The notes beneath the pieces were generated by a model, which ran no database searches, had not been told where the DNA came from, and saw only the letters and a program-made list of their open reading frames with translations. Positions 1-8,076 of a DNA stretch of 64,000 nucleotides are shown one piece after another. Origin of the DNA: Mycobacterium sp. SMC-8 (GTDB taxonomy: Bacteria > Actinomycetota > Actinomycetes > Mycobacteriales > Mycobacteriaceae); contig NZ_CP079865.1 in NCBI RefSeq assembly GCF_025263565.1, positions 3,162,001 to 3,226,000 on the forward strand, read 5' to 3'. Position numbers and translations under genes: made by a program. The stretch's first letter is position 1, and every line of letters starts with the position of its first letter.

Positions 1-2
1 CG

Positions 3-71
3 GGGGACGCGACGACCGTGGCCGCCCAGCTACTGAAATTCATGCGCGAAGTAGACCACGAGACGAGCTAA
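3..71 (+). CDS. C-terminal fragment of an unidentified protein
   Basis: The frame starting at base 3 is open from the window edge and ends with TAA at 69-71. It encodes the tail GDATTVAAQLLKFMREVDHE followed by TS. The composition (amphipathic LLKFMREV stretch, acidic end) looks like a real C-terminus, but 22 residues are too few to name a family. The other two forward frames also stop nearby, so this is a modest call. Confidence 0.35.
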   Translation, partial: GDATTVAAQLLKFMREVDHETS

Positions 72-307
72 ATAACTGACGTGAACGTAGGAGTTCGCGA
101 ATCATCCTTTGAGTTACGCATTAGACAAGAAAATCCCTACAGAGAACCCCGGCTCTGGTGGATAAATTCCGGTAGCGCGTGAGCCGCCTAGTGCGCTCCG
201 GCAAAGAGTCCGGAAGCGCTGCCAATTGGTAATCGGGTTAGCTACTCTCTCTCTACCCGGATAGCGAATACGCGCAGGGCAGAAGCGCCGCGAAACGGGG
301 CGAGCCG

Positions 308-637
308 TTACCGCGGAAGTGCGGTTTCGGCCGGGTCGACCGCCTCCAGCGTTTGCGACCGCGCGGCGTGCTCGGCCGTCGCCCGGTTCAGCGCATCGAA
401 GCCCGCCACGAACGCGACCATGGCGCCCAAGGCCCACAGGTTCCCGAACGCCCACTCCCATGCGGTGGCAGTCGGCGCACTGACCAGCCAATATGCGGCG
501 ATGGTGACCAGCAGATAGCCGCTGATGACATAGCACCGGCCCGTCGAGCTGGCGAGCCATCCGGGGTGGCGCCGGTTGTGCAGATGCCACGCCGACAACG
601 CCACGACGATCGCCACTGCGGTGATGGTCGACTCCAT
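308..637 (-). CDS. Small membrane protein, paralogue A of a tandem pair
   Basis: I do not recognise a named family. The 109-residue product has about three hydrophobic segments (roughly residues 5-18, 39-55 and 60-81), the motif WHLxNRRHxGW after the first one, and a conserved PTATAWEWAxGN stretch. The ATG at 637 is chosen over an upstream in-frame ATG at 688 because AGGAGG lies just before it. About two thirds of the first 91 residues match the next gene upstream (871-1200), counted by eye, so the two are tandem duplicates. An inner-membrane location is inferred. Function unknown. Confidence 0.7.
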   Translation of the reverse strand: MESTITAVAIVVALSAWHLHNRRHPGWLASSTGRCYVISGYLLVTIAAYWLVSAPTATAWEWAFGNLWALGAMVAFVAGFDALNRATAEHAARSQTLEAVDPAETALPR

Positions 638-870
638 GGGTGGCCTCCTGCTGACCGAATTTGCCAGATCTGAAGGCGGCCGGCGCACATTGACAAGGCA
701 CGCGAAGTCGAGAACAGCCTGGTGACTACAAACGATAAGGTCAGGGTTACGTGCTCGTCAACAACCGGTAATGAGCGCGAGCGCATTATTGATAGGGCGA
801 ATGGTTCGCTATAACGGCACCTCTGCGTCAGATTTCGATCAGAGAGGCTGATGTGGCGGCTGTTGTATTT

Positions 871-1200
871 TCAGAAGCAAAGACGGCCGGTGGCGGGCTC
901 AATGGTCTCCATCGCCACCGCCATCCGCGCGTGCTCCGCGGTGGCGCGGTTGAGCGCGTTGAACCCTGTGACGAACGACATCGCGGCCGCGAGGGCCCAC
1001 GCGTTGCCCATCGCCCATTCCCACGCGGTGGCGGTGGGCGCGATGGTGAGCCAGTAGGCGGCGACGGCGACCAGGGGGTAGCCGCAGCGGACGAAGAAGC
1101 GGCCGTCGGCGCTGGCCTGCCAGCCCGCGTGCCGCCGGTTGTACAGATGCCAGGCGCCCAGCACGACGATGACTGCGATCGCAGCGGTGGTCGACAACAT
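871..1200 (-). CDS. Small membrane protein, paralogue B of a tandem pair
   Basis: Paralogue of the gene at 308-637, same strand, 109 residues. It shares the WHLxNRRHxGW motif, the PTATAWEWAxGN segment and the DUF-like tail FxALNRATAEHA. The ATG at 1200 is preceded by GAGGAGG at about 7 nt, which decides it over an in-frame ATG at 1257. The 233-nt gap between the two copies is AT-richer than the surroundings and could hold a separate promoter for the downstream copy. Function unknown; three membrane segments are predicted by eye. Confidence 0.7.
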   Translation of the reverse strand: MLSTTAAIAVIVVLGAWHLYNRRHAGWQASADGRFFVRCGYPLVAVAAYWLTIAPTATAWEWAMGNAWALAAAMSFVTGFNALNRATAEHARMAVAMETIEPATGRLCF

Positions 1201-1331
1201 CGGCAGCCTCCTCGCGCTAAGGCTCCTCTGCTGGCTGAAAGGGCCCGACTTAGCCAAAACGGTGCTCGTCCGGCATCACAAAGTATGCGGGCGCATTATG
1301 TGAACGGCGTGAGGCTACGGAAACGATATGG

Positions 1332-2042
1332 TCACAGACTGATGCGGGTCGCCTTCTCGGTTGCACGCCTGCGCTCCATCTGCGTGGCATCCGGGTTTGC
1401 CACCAACACCAGCGACGCGCCGACGACGTACAACGCAAGTAACCGCTCGACGATGTCGTCGGCGGTCTGCCACTGGGCCGCCGACAGCACCCGGTCGTCC
1501 CCGGTGAGCCCCTGCGCCTGCGCCGACGCACGCGCCGCGGCCAGCACGTCATCCGCCGACCGTCCCTCCAGGGCGGCGCCGGGGCTGCGTTCCGGCACGA
1601 TCTGATCGCCGTGCACCCGCACCGCCGTCGCATAGTCGGTCAGGCCGACCGGCAAATCCGGCACCGGCTTGCCGAACGGGTCCAGCGACAACACCGCCAC
1701 CTCGCCCATGCCGACGCAGGCGTCCGCGTCTTCGATCCGGTCGGCCGTGCACAGCGCGAGGTCGGCGTCTCCGCTCAACACCACTTCGGCGCCGATCCAC
1801 CAGATGCCGAACAGCACCGCCGTGGTCTGCCAGTGCGCGGGCAGCAGCACTGCAACCCGACTGCCCGGCGCCGCACCGAGCTCGTCGCGCAGCAGGTTTG
1901 CGGTCTTGGCCGCCCAATTGGCCAGCGTCGCGGTGGAGAGTTCGATGCGTTCGCCGGTCGCGTCGTCGTAATAGGTGATTCGCGGACCGGCCGGGTTGGC
2001 GGCCATCAGCGGATCCAGAATCGCGGAGCCGAGATTCGTCAT
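1332..2042 (-). CDS. TIGR03089 family protein (Rv3268-like)
   Basis: The 236-residue protein resembles the actinobacterial TIGR03089 family, which looks like a shortened adenylate-forming enzyme N-domain: YYDDATGERIELS near residue 25, LANWAAKTANLLRDEL near 41 and SRVAVLLPAHWQTTAVLFG near 61 mirror the early region of acyl-CoA ligases, but the AMP-binding core motifs are absent. Catalysis is therefore doubtful. The ATG lies 1 nt from the TGA of the LCP gene upstream (TGACATG), so the two are co-transcribed. The same pair occurs as Rv3267-Rv3268 in M. tuberculosis (remembered synteny). Confidence 0.75.
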   Translation of the reverse strand: MTNLGSAILDPLMAANPAGPRITYYDDATGERIELSTATLANWAAKTANLLRDELGAAPGSRVAVLLPAHWQTTAVLFGIWWIGAEVVLSGDADLALCTADRIEDADACVGMGEVAVLSLDPFGKPVPDLPVGLTDYATAVRVHGDQIVPERSPGAALEGRSADDVLAAARASAQAQGLTGDDRVLSAAQWQTADDIVERLLALYVVGASLVLVANPDATQMERRRATEKATRISL

Positions 2043-2043
2043 G

Positions 2044-3525
2044 TCAGTTGACGCACGCCGGGTCGCTGGAACCGGCCGTCAGGATCGGCGACGGCGCCGG
2101 CACCGCCTCGCCCGCGCCGGTCAGCATCCCCGAAGCCGACGGGTCGCCGCTCATCAGCGTCACGTCGCTGCCGTCCAGGCCGGCGCCGGGACCGGTGTAG
2201 TCGTCCGACAGCACCACCCGTACCGTGCCCGGCGGCACATCGGCGTTCTGCGCCACCGGCAACCCGCCCAGATCCTTTGCGACTGCCTGCGCGCCGAGAT
2301 CGTCGATCTCGGCGGCCTGCACCTCGGTCCGGGACACCCGCGCGCCCTCGTTGTTGCCGACCTGCCCCTCTTGGAAGCCCTTGCCGGACAACACATGTGC
2401 CACCGCCGCCGCCAGACCGTTGATGTCGGTGTCGTTGAGGACCTCGACGGTGGTCTTGTCGTTGCTGTAGGTCAGCTCCTCGGTCTTGCCCTCGTCCTGG
2501 TCGTGCAGCAGGCTCGTCACGAATTCCTTGACCGCGGACGGGTCGACGCGGACCACGCTTTGCATGCCGTCGTCGCTCCAGCCCGCCTCTTCGATGATCG
2601 GGATGGTCGCGAACGCGACGTTGCCGCCGGCCAGCTTCTGCAGCTGCTCGACGAAATCCATGATGTCCCAGCCGTCGGAGAGCACCACCGAGCGCTGCAC
2701 CGCATCCTGCAGGTTGTTCAGCGTGGTCGGGCTCGACAGCGTCTTCGACGAGATCACCTCGTGTGCCATCGACGCCATCACCGCTTGCTGTCGTGCCACC
2801 CGATCCAGGTCGCCGCGCGGCAGGTCGTGGCGCTGACGCACGAAGCTCAGGGCCTGCGCACCGTTGAGCTTCTGCCAACCGGCGGGGAAGTCGGCACCCG
2901 AAAGTGGTTCCCAGACAGGCGCGTTGAGGCAGACGTTGACGCCACCGAGCGCATCGGTGATCAACGCGAAGCCCAGCAGCCCGATCTCGGCGTAGTGGTC
3001 GACGGTGACGCCGGTCAGGTTCGCGACCGTCTTGATCAGCTGCTCACGCCCGGCCGCGGTGGCCTCCGGCTCGGCGACGCTCGGATCCACGCCCTGCTCC
3101 TCGACGAGCTCCTTCATCTGCTCCAGGTGCACCGAGCCGTACACGCCGTTGATCTTCATCTTCCCGATGCCGGGGGACTCGACATAGGAGTCGCGCGGGA
3201 TCGAGATCGCCGTCGCGGACTTCCCGTTGTTCGGAATGCGGATCAGGATGATCGTGTCGGTGTTGGTGGATACCTCGTCGCCGGCGCGCAGCATGGCGCG
3301 TTCCTCGTCGCTCAACGGGTTGCCGTGCGCGTCGGTGCGGCTGTCGGAGCCGACGAGCAGGATGTCGATCGCACCGTCCTCGCCGCCGTCGCCGAGCGCG
3401 ACGGGATTGATGTGGTTGATGCCCGACTCGAACGAGCGGATCTTGCCCCACGCGACGCCGGTGCCGATGACGACGATGACTGCCACGGCCACGGATATGG
3501 CACGGATGAGGTGAGCAGCAGGCAT
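2044..3525 (-). CDS. LytR-CpsA-Psr (LCP) family cell-wall ligase, Rv3267-like
   Basis: LCP enzymes transfer glycopolymers from polyprenyl-phosphate carriers to peptidoglycan; in mycobacteria they attach arabinogalactan. The 493-residue product has an N-terminal membrane anchor (about 9-27), an extracytoplasmic LCP domain (about 50-245) with DILLVGSDSR near 54, DTIILIRI near 89, SIPRDSY near 108 and the polyprenyl-phosphate-binding RQRHDLPRGDLDRVARQQ near 230, then a LytR_C-type domain (about 355-450) that starts near VEVLNDTDINGLA. It is divergent from rmlD with only 66 nt between the starts, which joins two steps of the same wall-linker pathway. Confidence 0.9.
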   Translation of the reverse strand: MPAAHLIRAISVAVAVIVVIGTGVAWGKIRSFESGINHINPVALGDGGEDGAIDILLVGSDSRTDAHGNPLSDEERAMLRAGDEVSTNTDTIILIRIPNNGKSATAISIPRDSYVESPGIGKMKINGVYGSVHLEQMKELVEEQGVDPSVAEPEATAAGREQLIKTVANLTGVTVDHYAEIGLLGFALITDALGGVNVCLNAPVWEPLSGADFPAGWQKLNGAQALSFVRQRHDLPRGDLDRVARQQAVMASMAHEVISSKTLSSPTTLNNLQDAVQRSVVLSDGWDIMDFVEQLQKLAGGNVAFATIPIIEEAGWSDDGMQSVVRVDPSAVKEFVTSLLHDQDEGKTEELTYSNDKTTVEVLNDTDINGLAAAVAHVLSGKGFQEGQVGNNEGARVSRTEVQAAEIDDLGAQAVAKDLGGLPVAQNADVPPGTVRVVLSDDYTGPGAGLDGSDVTLMSGDPSASGMLTGAGEAVPAPSPILTAGSSDPACVN

Positions 3526-3591
3526 TTGTCCAGGCTACTGGCGAGCGGGCCGCATTCCGCGCAGCTGGAACCGGCGTGCCAAACTCGTGAC

Positions 3592-4449
3592 GTGAGCGCC
3601 CGAATCGTGATCTCCGGAGCCGGCGGCCTGGTCGGGCGCGTGTTGGCAGGTCAGGCGCGCCGGGCCGGCCGCGAGGTGGCGGCGCTCACATCCGCCGAAT
3701 GGGACATCACCGACGCAGCCGCCGCCGAGCGTGTCATCGCGACCGGCGATGTCGTCGTCAACTGCGCGGCGTTCACCAACGTCGACGCCGCCGAGGCCGA
3801 ACCCGAGCGCGCCCACGCCGTCAACGCCGTCGGCGCCGGGAACGTCGCGCGGGCCTGTGCCCAGGTCGGGGCGTCGCTGATCCACCTGTCCACCGACTAC
3901 GTGTTCAGCGGCGATTTCGGTGGCTCAGCACCCCGCCCCTACGACGTCGACGACGCGACCGGCCCGCTGTCGGTGTACGGACGCACCAAGCTCGCCGGTG
4001 AACAGCAGGTACTGGCCGCGCTTCCCGACGCGCACGTGGTCCGCACCGCCTGGATCTACGAAGGCGCCGACGGCCCGGATTTCGCGGCGGTGATGCGCCG
4101 GGCGGCCCTGGGCGACGGCACCGTCGACGTCGTCGCCGACCAGATCGGGTCCCCGACCTACGTGGGGGACCTGTGCGAGGCGCTGCTGCAGATCGCCGAC
4201 GGCGCGATCCGGGCGCCGGTGCTGCACGCCGCGAACGCCGGCGCGGCCAGCCGCTTCGAGCAGGCCCAGGCCGTCTTCGCCGGGCTCGGTGCGGATCCGT
4301 CGCGGGTGCGGCCGGTCAGCAGCGACCAGCATCCCCGCCCTGCTCCGCGCCCGGCCTACTCGGCGCTGTCCGCGGTGAAGTCGGCCGCGGCCGGACTGAC
4401 TCCGCTGCGGCCCTGGCGCGACGCGTTGGCCGCGGCGCTGGCCCGGTAG
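3592..4449 (+). CDS. rmlD: dTDP-4-dehydrorhamnose reductase
   Basis: Final step of dTDP-L-rhamnose synthesis; rhamnose is in the disaccharide that links arabinogalactan to peptidoglycan. The 285-residue SDR-type protein shows the nucleotide-binding G9-x-x-G12-x-x-G15, the RmlD signature STDYVFSG at 100-107 and the catalytic pair Y129/K133 in YGRTK. The GTG at 3592 gives the expected family length; the reading frame stays open far upstream, but that part is antisense to the LCP gene. The next gene, wbbL, uses the product of this enzyme, as in the Rv3266c-Rv3265c arrangement. Confidence 0.93.
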   Translation: MSARIVISGAGGLVGRVLAGQARRAGREVAALTSAEWDITDAAAAERVIATGDVVVNCAAFTNVDAAEAEPERAHAVNAVGAGNVARACAQVGASLIHLSTDYVFSGDFGGSAPRPYDVDDATGPLSVYGRTKLAGEQQVLAALPDAHVVRTAWIYEGADGPDFAAVMRRAALGDGTVDVVADQIGSPTYVGDLCEALLQIADGAIRAPVLHAANAGAASRFEQAQAVFAGLGADPSRVRPVSSDQHPRPAPRPAYSALSAVKSAAAGLTPLRPWRDALAAALAR

Positions 4450-4483
4450 TTACTCTCTACGCCGTGGAACCGGTGGTGCGTGC

Positions 4484-5359
4484 GTGAGCGACGAACTCTT
4501 TGTCGTGACGGTGACGTACTCGCCCGGCCCGCACCTGGACCGGTTCCTGGCCACGCTGACCCATGCCACCGACCGGCCGGTGACGGTGATCATGGCCGAC
4601 AACGGCTCGACCGACGGCACCCCCGAAGAGGCCGTCGAGCGCTACCCGAACGTCAAGCTGTACCGGACCGGCGCCAACCTCGGGTACGGCACCGCGGTCA
4701 ACCGCGCCGTCGCCGAGTACGGGCTGACCTCGTGCTCGGATCTCTTCATCGTCGCCAACCCCGACGTGCAGTGGGGACCGCACAGCATCGACGCGCTGCT
4801 GGAGGCCGCCGCGCGCCGGCCGCGGGCCGGGAGTCTGGGCCCGTTGATCCGCGACCCCGACGGCGCGGTGTATCCGTCGGCGCGGCACCTGCCGTCGGTG
4901 ATCCGAGGCGGCATGCACGCCGTCGTCGGACCGGTGTGGCCGTCCAATCCGTGGACCGCGGCTTACCGTCAGGACCACGCAGAGCCCAGTGAACGGGCCG
5001 TCGGCTGGCTGTCGGGATCGTGTCTGCTGCTGCGCAGTTCGGCGTTTGCGGAGATCAACGGCTTCGACGAGCGCTACTTCATGTACATGGAAGACGTCGA
5101 CCTCGGAGACCGGCTGGGCCGGGCGGGCTGGCAGAACGTGTACGTGCCGTCGGCGGAGGTGCTGCACGCCAAGGGGCACGCCACCGGCCGTGATCCCGCC
5201 CGCAACCTGGCCGCCCATCACGTCAGCACCTACACTTTTCTCGCCGATCGGTACCCGAAGTGGTGGCAAGCGCCGCTACGCTGGGCTTTTCGGGGGGCGT
5301 TGGGGGCGCGGGCGAGCCTGGTCGTGCGCAATTCTCGCCGGAAGTCTCGTGGGTCGTGA
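4484..5359 (+). CDS. wbbL: N-acetylglucosaminyl-diphospho-decaprenol L-rhamnosyltransferase
   Basis: GT2-type transferase that adds rhamnose from dTDP-rhamnose to decaprenyl-PP-GlcNAc, forming the galactan linker; essential in mycobacteria (known of the family). The 291-residue protein has the GT-A start VVTVTYSPG, ADNGSTDGT at 38-46, the metal/nucleotide region ANPDV at 91-95, GWLSGSCLLLR near 178 and FMYMEDVDLGDR near 200. GTG start at 4484, 34 nt after rmlD. The next gene follows 27 nt later, so rmlD-wbbL-manB probably form one operon. Confidence 0.93.
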   Translation: MSDELFVVTVTYSPGPHLDRFLATLTHATDRPVTVIMADNGSTDGTPEEAVERYPNVKLYRTGANLGYGTAVNRAVAEYGLTSCSDLFIVANPDVQWGPHSIDALLEAAARRPRAGSLGPLIRDPDGAVYPSARHLPSVIRGGMHAVVGPVWPSNPWTAAYRQDHAEPSERAVGWLSGSCLLLRSSAFAEINGFDERYFMYMEDVDLGDRLGRAGWQNVYVPSAEVLHAKGHATGRDPARNLAAHHVSTYTFLADRYPKWWQAPLRWAFRGALGARASLVVRNSRRKSRGS

Positions 5360-5386
5360 ACGGGGATACGAGAAAGGGCGTCGCTG

Positions 5387-6466
5387 ATGGTCAATCCTGC
5401 CGAGGTTGATGCGGTCGTGCTGGTCGGTGGCATGGGCACACGCCTGCGCCCGCTGACGTTGTCGGCGCCCAAGCCGATGCTGCCCACCGCGGGGCTGCCA
5501 TTCCTGACCCACCTGCTGTCGCGGATCGCCGACGCCGGCATTGAGCACGTGGTGATGGGCACGTCGTACAAGGCAGGCGTGTTCGAATCGGAGTTCGGCG
5601 ACGGGTCCAAGCTCGGTCTGCAGATCGACTACGTGGTCGAGGACGAACCGCTGGGAACCGGTGGCGGCATCGCCAACGTCGCGTCGAAGCTGCGTTACGA
5701 CACCGCGGTGGTGTTCAACGGCGACGTGCTGTCGGGGTGCGACCTCGGCGCGCTGCTGGATTCGCACGCCTCCCGCGACGCGGACGTCACGCTGCACCTG
5801 GTGCGCGTCGGTGACCCGCGCGCGTTCGGTTGTGTGCCAACCGATTCCGACGGTGTGGTGACGGCTTTTCTGGAGAAGACCCAGGATCCGCCGACCGACC
5901 AGATCAACGCGGGCTGCTACGTGTTCAAGCGGCCGGTGATCGAGGCGATCCCGAAAGGCCGTGCGCTGTCGGTGGAACGGGAGACCTTCCCGCAGCTGCT
6001 GTCGGACGGGCTGCGGGTGTGCGGCTACGTCGACGCCAGCTACTGGCGTGACATGGGCACGCCGGAGGATTTTGTGCGCGGCTCGGCGGACCTGGTGCGC
6101 GGGATCGCGCCCTCACCCGCGCTGAAGGGCCATCGGGGGGAAAGCCTTGTGCACGACGGTGCTTCGGTGGCCCCGGGAGCGCTGTTGATCGGCGGCACGG
6201 TGGTCGGGCGCGGCGCGGAGGTCGCCGGCGGTGCCCGGCTCGACGGGGCGGTGATCTTCGACGGCGTGAAAGTCGGTGCGGGAGCGGTGATCGAGCGGTC
6301 GATCATCGGCTTCGGTGCGCACATCGGGCCGCGGGCGTTGATCCGCGACGGCGTGATCGGCGACGGCGCGGACATCGGCGCACGCTGCGAGCTGCTGCGC
6401 GGCGCGCGGGTGTGGCCGGGCATCTCGATTCCCGACGGCGGCATCCGCTTCTCCACTGACATCTGA
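5387..6466 (+). CDS. manB: Mannose-1-phosphate guanylyltransferase-type nucleotidyltransferase (Rv3264c-like)
   Basis: Makes an NDP-sugar, probably GDP-mannose from mannose 1-phosphate and GTP, for mannosides such as PIM and LAM. The 359-residue protein has the pyrophosphorylase signature VLVGGMGTRLRPLT at 11-24, the PKPMLP loop at 28-33, EPLGTGGGIA near 87, FNGDVLSGCDL near 109, and a C-terminal left-handed beta-helix with hexapeptide repeats (about 265-355). Symbol follows the M. tuberculosis annotation of Rv3264c; rmlA2 or manC is also used. ATG at 5387 follows GAGAAAGGGCG. Third gene of the rmlD-wbbL run. Confidence 0.88.
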   Translation: MVNPAEVDAVVLVGGMGTRLRPLTLSAPKPMLPTAGLPFLTHLLSRIADAGIEHVVMGTSYKAGVFESEFGDGSKLGLQIDYVVEDEPLGTGGGIANVASKLRYDTAVVFNGDVLSGCDLGALLDSHASRDADVTLHLVRVGDPRAFGCVPTDSDGVVTAFLEKTQDPPTDQINAGCYVFKRPVIEAIPKGRALSVERETFPQLLSDGLRVCGYVDASYWRDMGTPEDFVRGSADLVRGIAPSPALKGHRGESLVHDGASVAPGALLIGGTVVGRGAEVAGGARLDGAVIFDGVKVGAGAVIERSIIGFGAHIGPRALIRDGVIGDGADIGARCELLRGARVWPGISIPDGGIRFSTDI

Positions 6467-6503
6467 AGTTGGCCGCCGCGCTGTGTGCCGCGCGCTCGGG
6501 TTT

Positions 6504-6566
6504 TCGCGAAAGCGCCACCACGGTAGCTCGCGGGCCGCGCACGCTACCGTGGTGGCGGTTTCGCGA
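6504..6566. repeat. Palindromic repeat family A, copy 1
   Basis: Two 24-nt arms, 6504-6527 and 6543-6566, are reverse complements with one mismatch; the spacer is 15 nt. Each arm runs from TCGCGAAA through CCACCACGGTAGC. A 15-nt flank at 6483-6497 (GTGTGCCGCGCGCTC) recurs with one change next to copy 3 at 52471-52485, so the element is longer than the hairpin. It lies between manB and the AbiEi/DUF559 gene. Confidence 0.85.
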
Positions 6567-6630
6567 CGCGCCTGTGGATAACTCAGTCGCGCGGGCGCCA
6601 ATTGTCGGTGGCGTCGCGCAAGTTCGGCCC

Positions 6631-7497
6631 ATGGGCAATGTCATCCTCGGCACCGAAGCAATTGCGGCCGGTCTGGTCACACCGGGTCAGCTCAGATACG
6701 GATATCGTCGGCTCTATCCCGACGTGTATGTGCAGCGGGCGCAGGCGAAAAGCCTGACAGACGACGCCATGGGTGCGTGGCTGTGGTCGGGACGACGCGG
6801 CATCGTCACCGGCAGGGCAGCGGCGGCACTTCACGGAGCACGGTGGGTGAGTAACGACGCGCCGGTCGAACTGGTCTACGACTGCAGACGCCGGCCGGCC
6901 GGAATCATCGCGCGCAACGAACGAATCGACTGGGACGAAATCGATGAATCCGGTGCCCTCAACCTCGCCACCGTTGCGCGCACGGCATTCGATCTCGGTA
7001 GGCATCTGCCGCTGAACAGGGCCGTCGCGCACCTGGATGCTCTCGCCAACGCGACAGGTTTGACGCCGGAAATGGTCAAGCCTTTGGTCGATCGCTACAG
7101 CGGCGCGCGGGGGATGAAAACGTTGCGCAAAGCCCTCGAGCTGATGGACGGCGGCGCGGAATCTCCGAAAGAGACATGGCTGCGGTTGCTGTTGATGCAG
7201 GGGTTCCCGCGACCTGAGACACAGATTCCGCTGGTGGACGAGTGGGGAGTGCCTACCATTCGCCTCGATATGGGCTGGGAGGTCGAGAAAATCGCCGTCG
7301 AGTACGACGGTGCCCATCATCAAGAGGACAGGGTGCAATACGTCCGGGATGAGAAACGTCTTCGATTGATCCACGCTCAAGGCTGGCTCTACATCAAGGT
7401 CATCAAAGAGGACAAGCCTGCGGAGATCATGGCACGCGTTCGCCGGGCGTGGGCCCTTCGCGAAACCGCCTCCACGGTAGCGACGCGGGCGTCGTGA
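6631..7497 (+). CDS. AbiEi-type winged-helix plus DUF559 (PD-(D/E)XK-like) protein
   Basis: The 288-residue protein has two parts. Residues 5-70 resemble the AbiEi antitoxin N-domain (LVTPGQLRYGYRRLYPDVYV, then GIVTGRAAAALHGARWV), a DNA-binding fold. Residues 178-275 resemble DUF559/Vsr-like nucleases: E181 in SPKETWLR, D213 in RLDMGWE, E224-Y-D226-G in VEYDGAHH, then RDEKR and LIHAQGWLYIKV, a layout consistent with a PD-(D/E)XK site. Nuclease activity is inferred. The ATG at 6631 follows weak ribosome-binding signals. Palindromes A1 and A2 bracket the gene, and A2 encodes its last dozen residues and its stop codon. No M. tuberculosis equivalent at this locus is known to me, which suggests an acquired cassette. 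Confidence 0.8.
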   Translation: MGNVILGTEAIAAGLVTPGQLRYGYRRLYPDVYVQRAQAKSLTDDAMGAWLWSGRRGIVTGRAAAALHGARWVSNDAPVELVYDCRRRPAGIIARNERIDWDEIDESGALNLATVARTAFDLGRHLPLNRAVAHLDALANATGLTPEMVKPLVDRYSGARGMKTLRKALELMDGGAESPKETWLRLLLMQGFPRPETQIPLVDEWGVPTIRLDMGWEVEKIAVEYDGAHHQEDRVQYVRDEKRLRLIHAQGWLYIKVIKEDKPAEIMARVRRAWALRETASTVATRAS

Positions 7498-7520
7498 CTA
7501 CCGTGGTGGCGGTTTCGCGA
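7458..7520. repeat. Palindromic repeat family A, copy 2
   Basis: Arms 7458-7480 and 7498-7520 (23 nt each, one mismatch, 17-nt spacer) have the same sequence as copy 1. The left arm and spacer encode the C-terminal RETASTVATRAS of the gene ending at 7497. The right arm begins with CTA, which is the TAG stop of the minus-strand NUDIX gene. The repeat therefore lies exactly at a convergent junction and may serve as a bidirectional terminator, although it lacks a T tract. Confidence 0.85.
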
Positions 7521-8076
7521 GATGCTCGGGGAACGGGGGCGAGGCTGCTGCCGCGGCGGCGGCGAGCTGGGTGAGGCCGAAGTCGCAGTCTTGCGGCAGC
7601 GCCTCCAGCGGCCACCACCTCAGGTCCAGCGACTCGTCGCTGCGCACCGGCTGCGCTCCCGCGGGTGCGCGCACCACGAACTGCACGTCGAGGTGACGCG
7701 TCGGCACGCCCAGCGAGCATGTCACCGGATGCACATGCAGCGCAGCGGGTTCCGGCGCGATGGTCAACCCGTCGATACCGGACTCCTCGGTCGCCTCGCG
7801 CAGCGCCGCCGCGACGATCGTCTGGTCGTCGGGCTCGCAGTGACCACCGAGCTGCAACCACCGCCCGATCCGCGGGTGCAGCGTCAGCAGCGCGTGCCGT
7901 CCGCTGTGGTCGATCACCAGCGCCGAGCCCGTCACGTGCCCCGGCACGCACTCCCGCAGGCAACCGTCGGCCCGCGCCGCCAAGAACGCCAGCACCGCAT
8001 GCCGCAGCGAGTCCTGAGCGTGGTCAGGCGGATTCCACGCGGTCAGCACATCGACAGTCGACTGATGCAGGCTCAT
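7498..8076 (-). CDS. NUDIX hydrolase
   Basis: The 192-residue protein carries a Nudix box at about 77-101 (GGHCEPDD then REATEESGI), with E97-E98 as metal ligands, so it probably hydrolyses a nucleoside diphosphate linked to another moiety; the substrate is unknown. The ATG at 8076 overlaps the fbiB stop by 4 nt (ATGA), so it is translationally coupled to the F420 genes. The C-terminal HLAKPPPR and the stop are encoded by palindrome A2. An in-frame upstream ATG at 8169 would overlap fbiB deeply and is not used. Confidence 0.87.
   Translation of the reverse strand: MSLHQSTVDVLTAWNPPDHAQDSLRHAVLAFLAARADGCLRECVPGHVTGSALVIDHSGRHALLTLHPRIGRWLQLGGHCEPDDQTIVAAALREATEESGIDGLTIAPEPAALHVHPVTCSLGVPTRHLDVQFVVRAPAGAQPVRSDESLDLRWWPLEALPQDCDFGLTQLAAAAAAASPPFPEHLAKPPPR

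Noticed and set aside
1975..3591. Long open frame on the + strand running into rmlD
   Set aside because: It is antisense to the LCP gene and codes for a His/Arg/Asp-rich shadow; rmlD similarity begins only at 3592.
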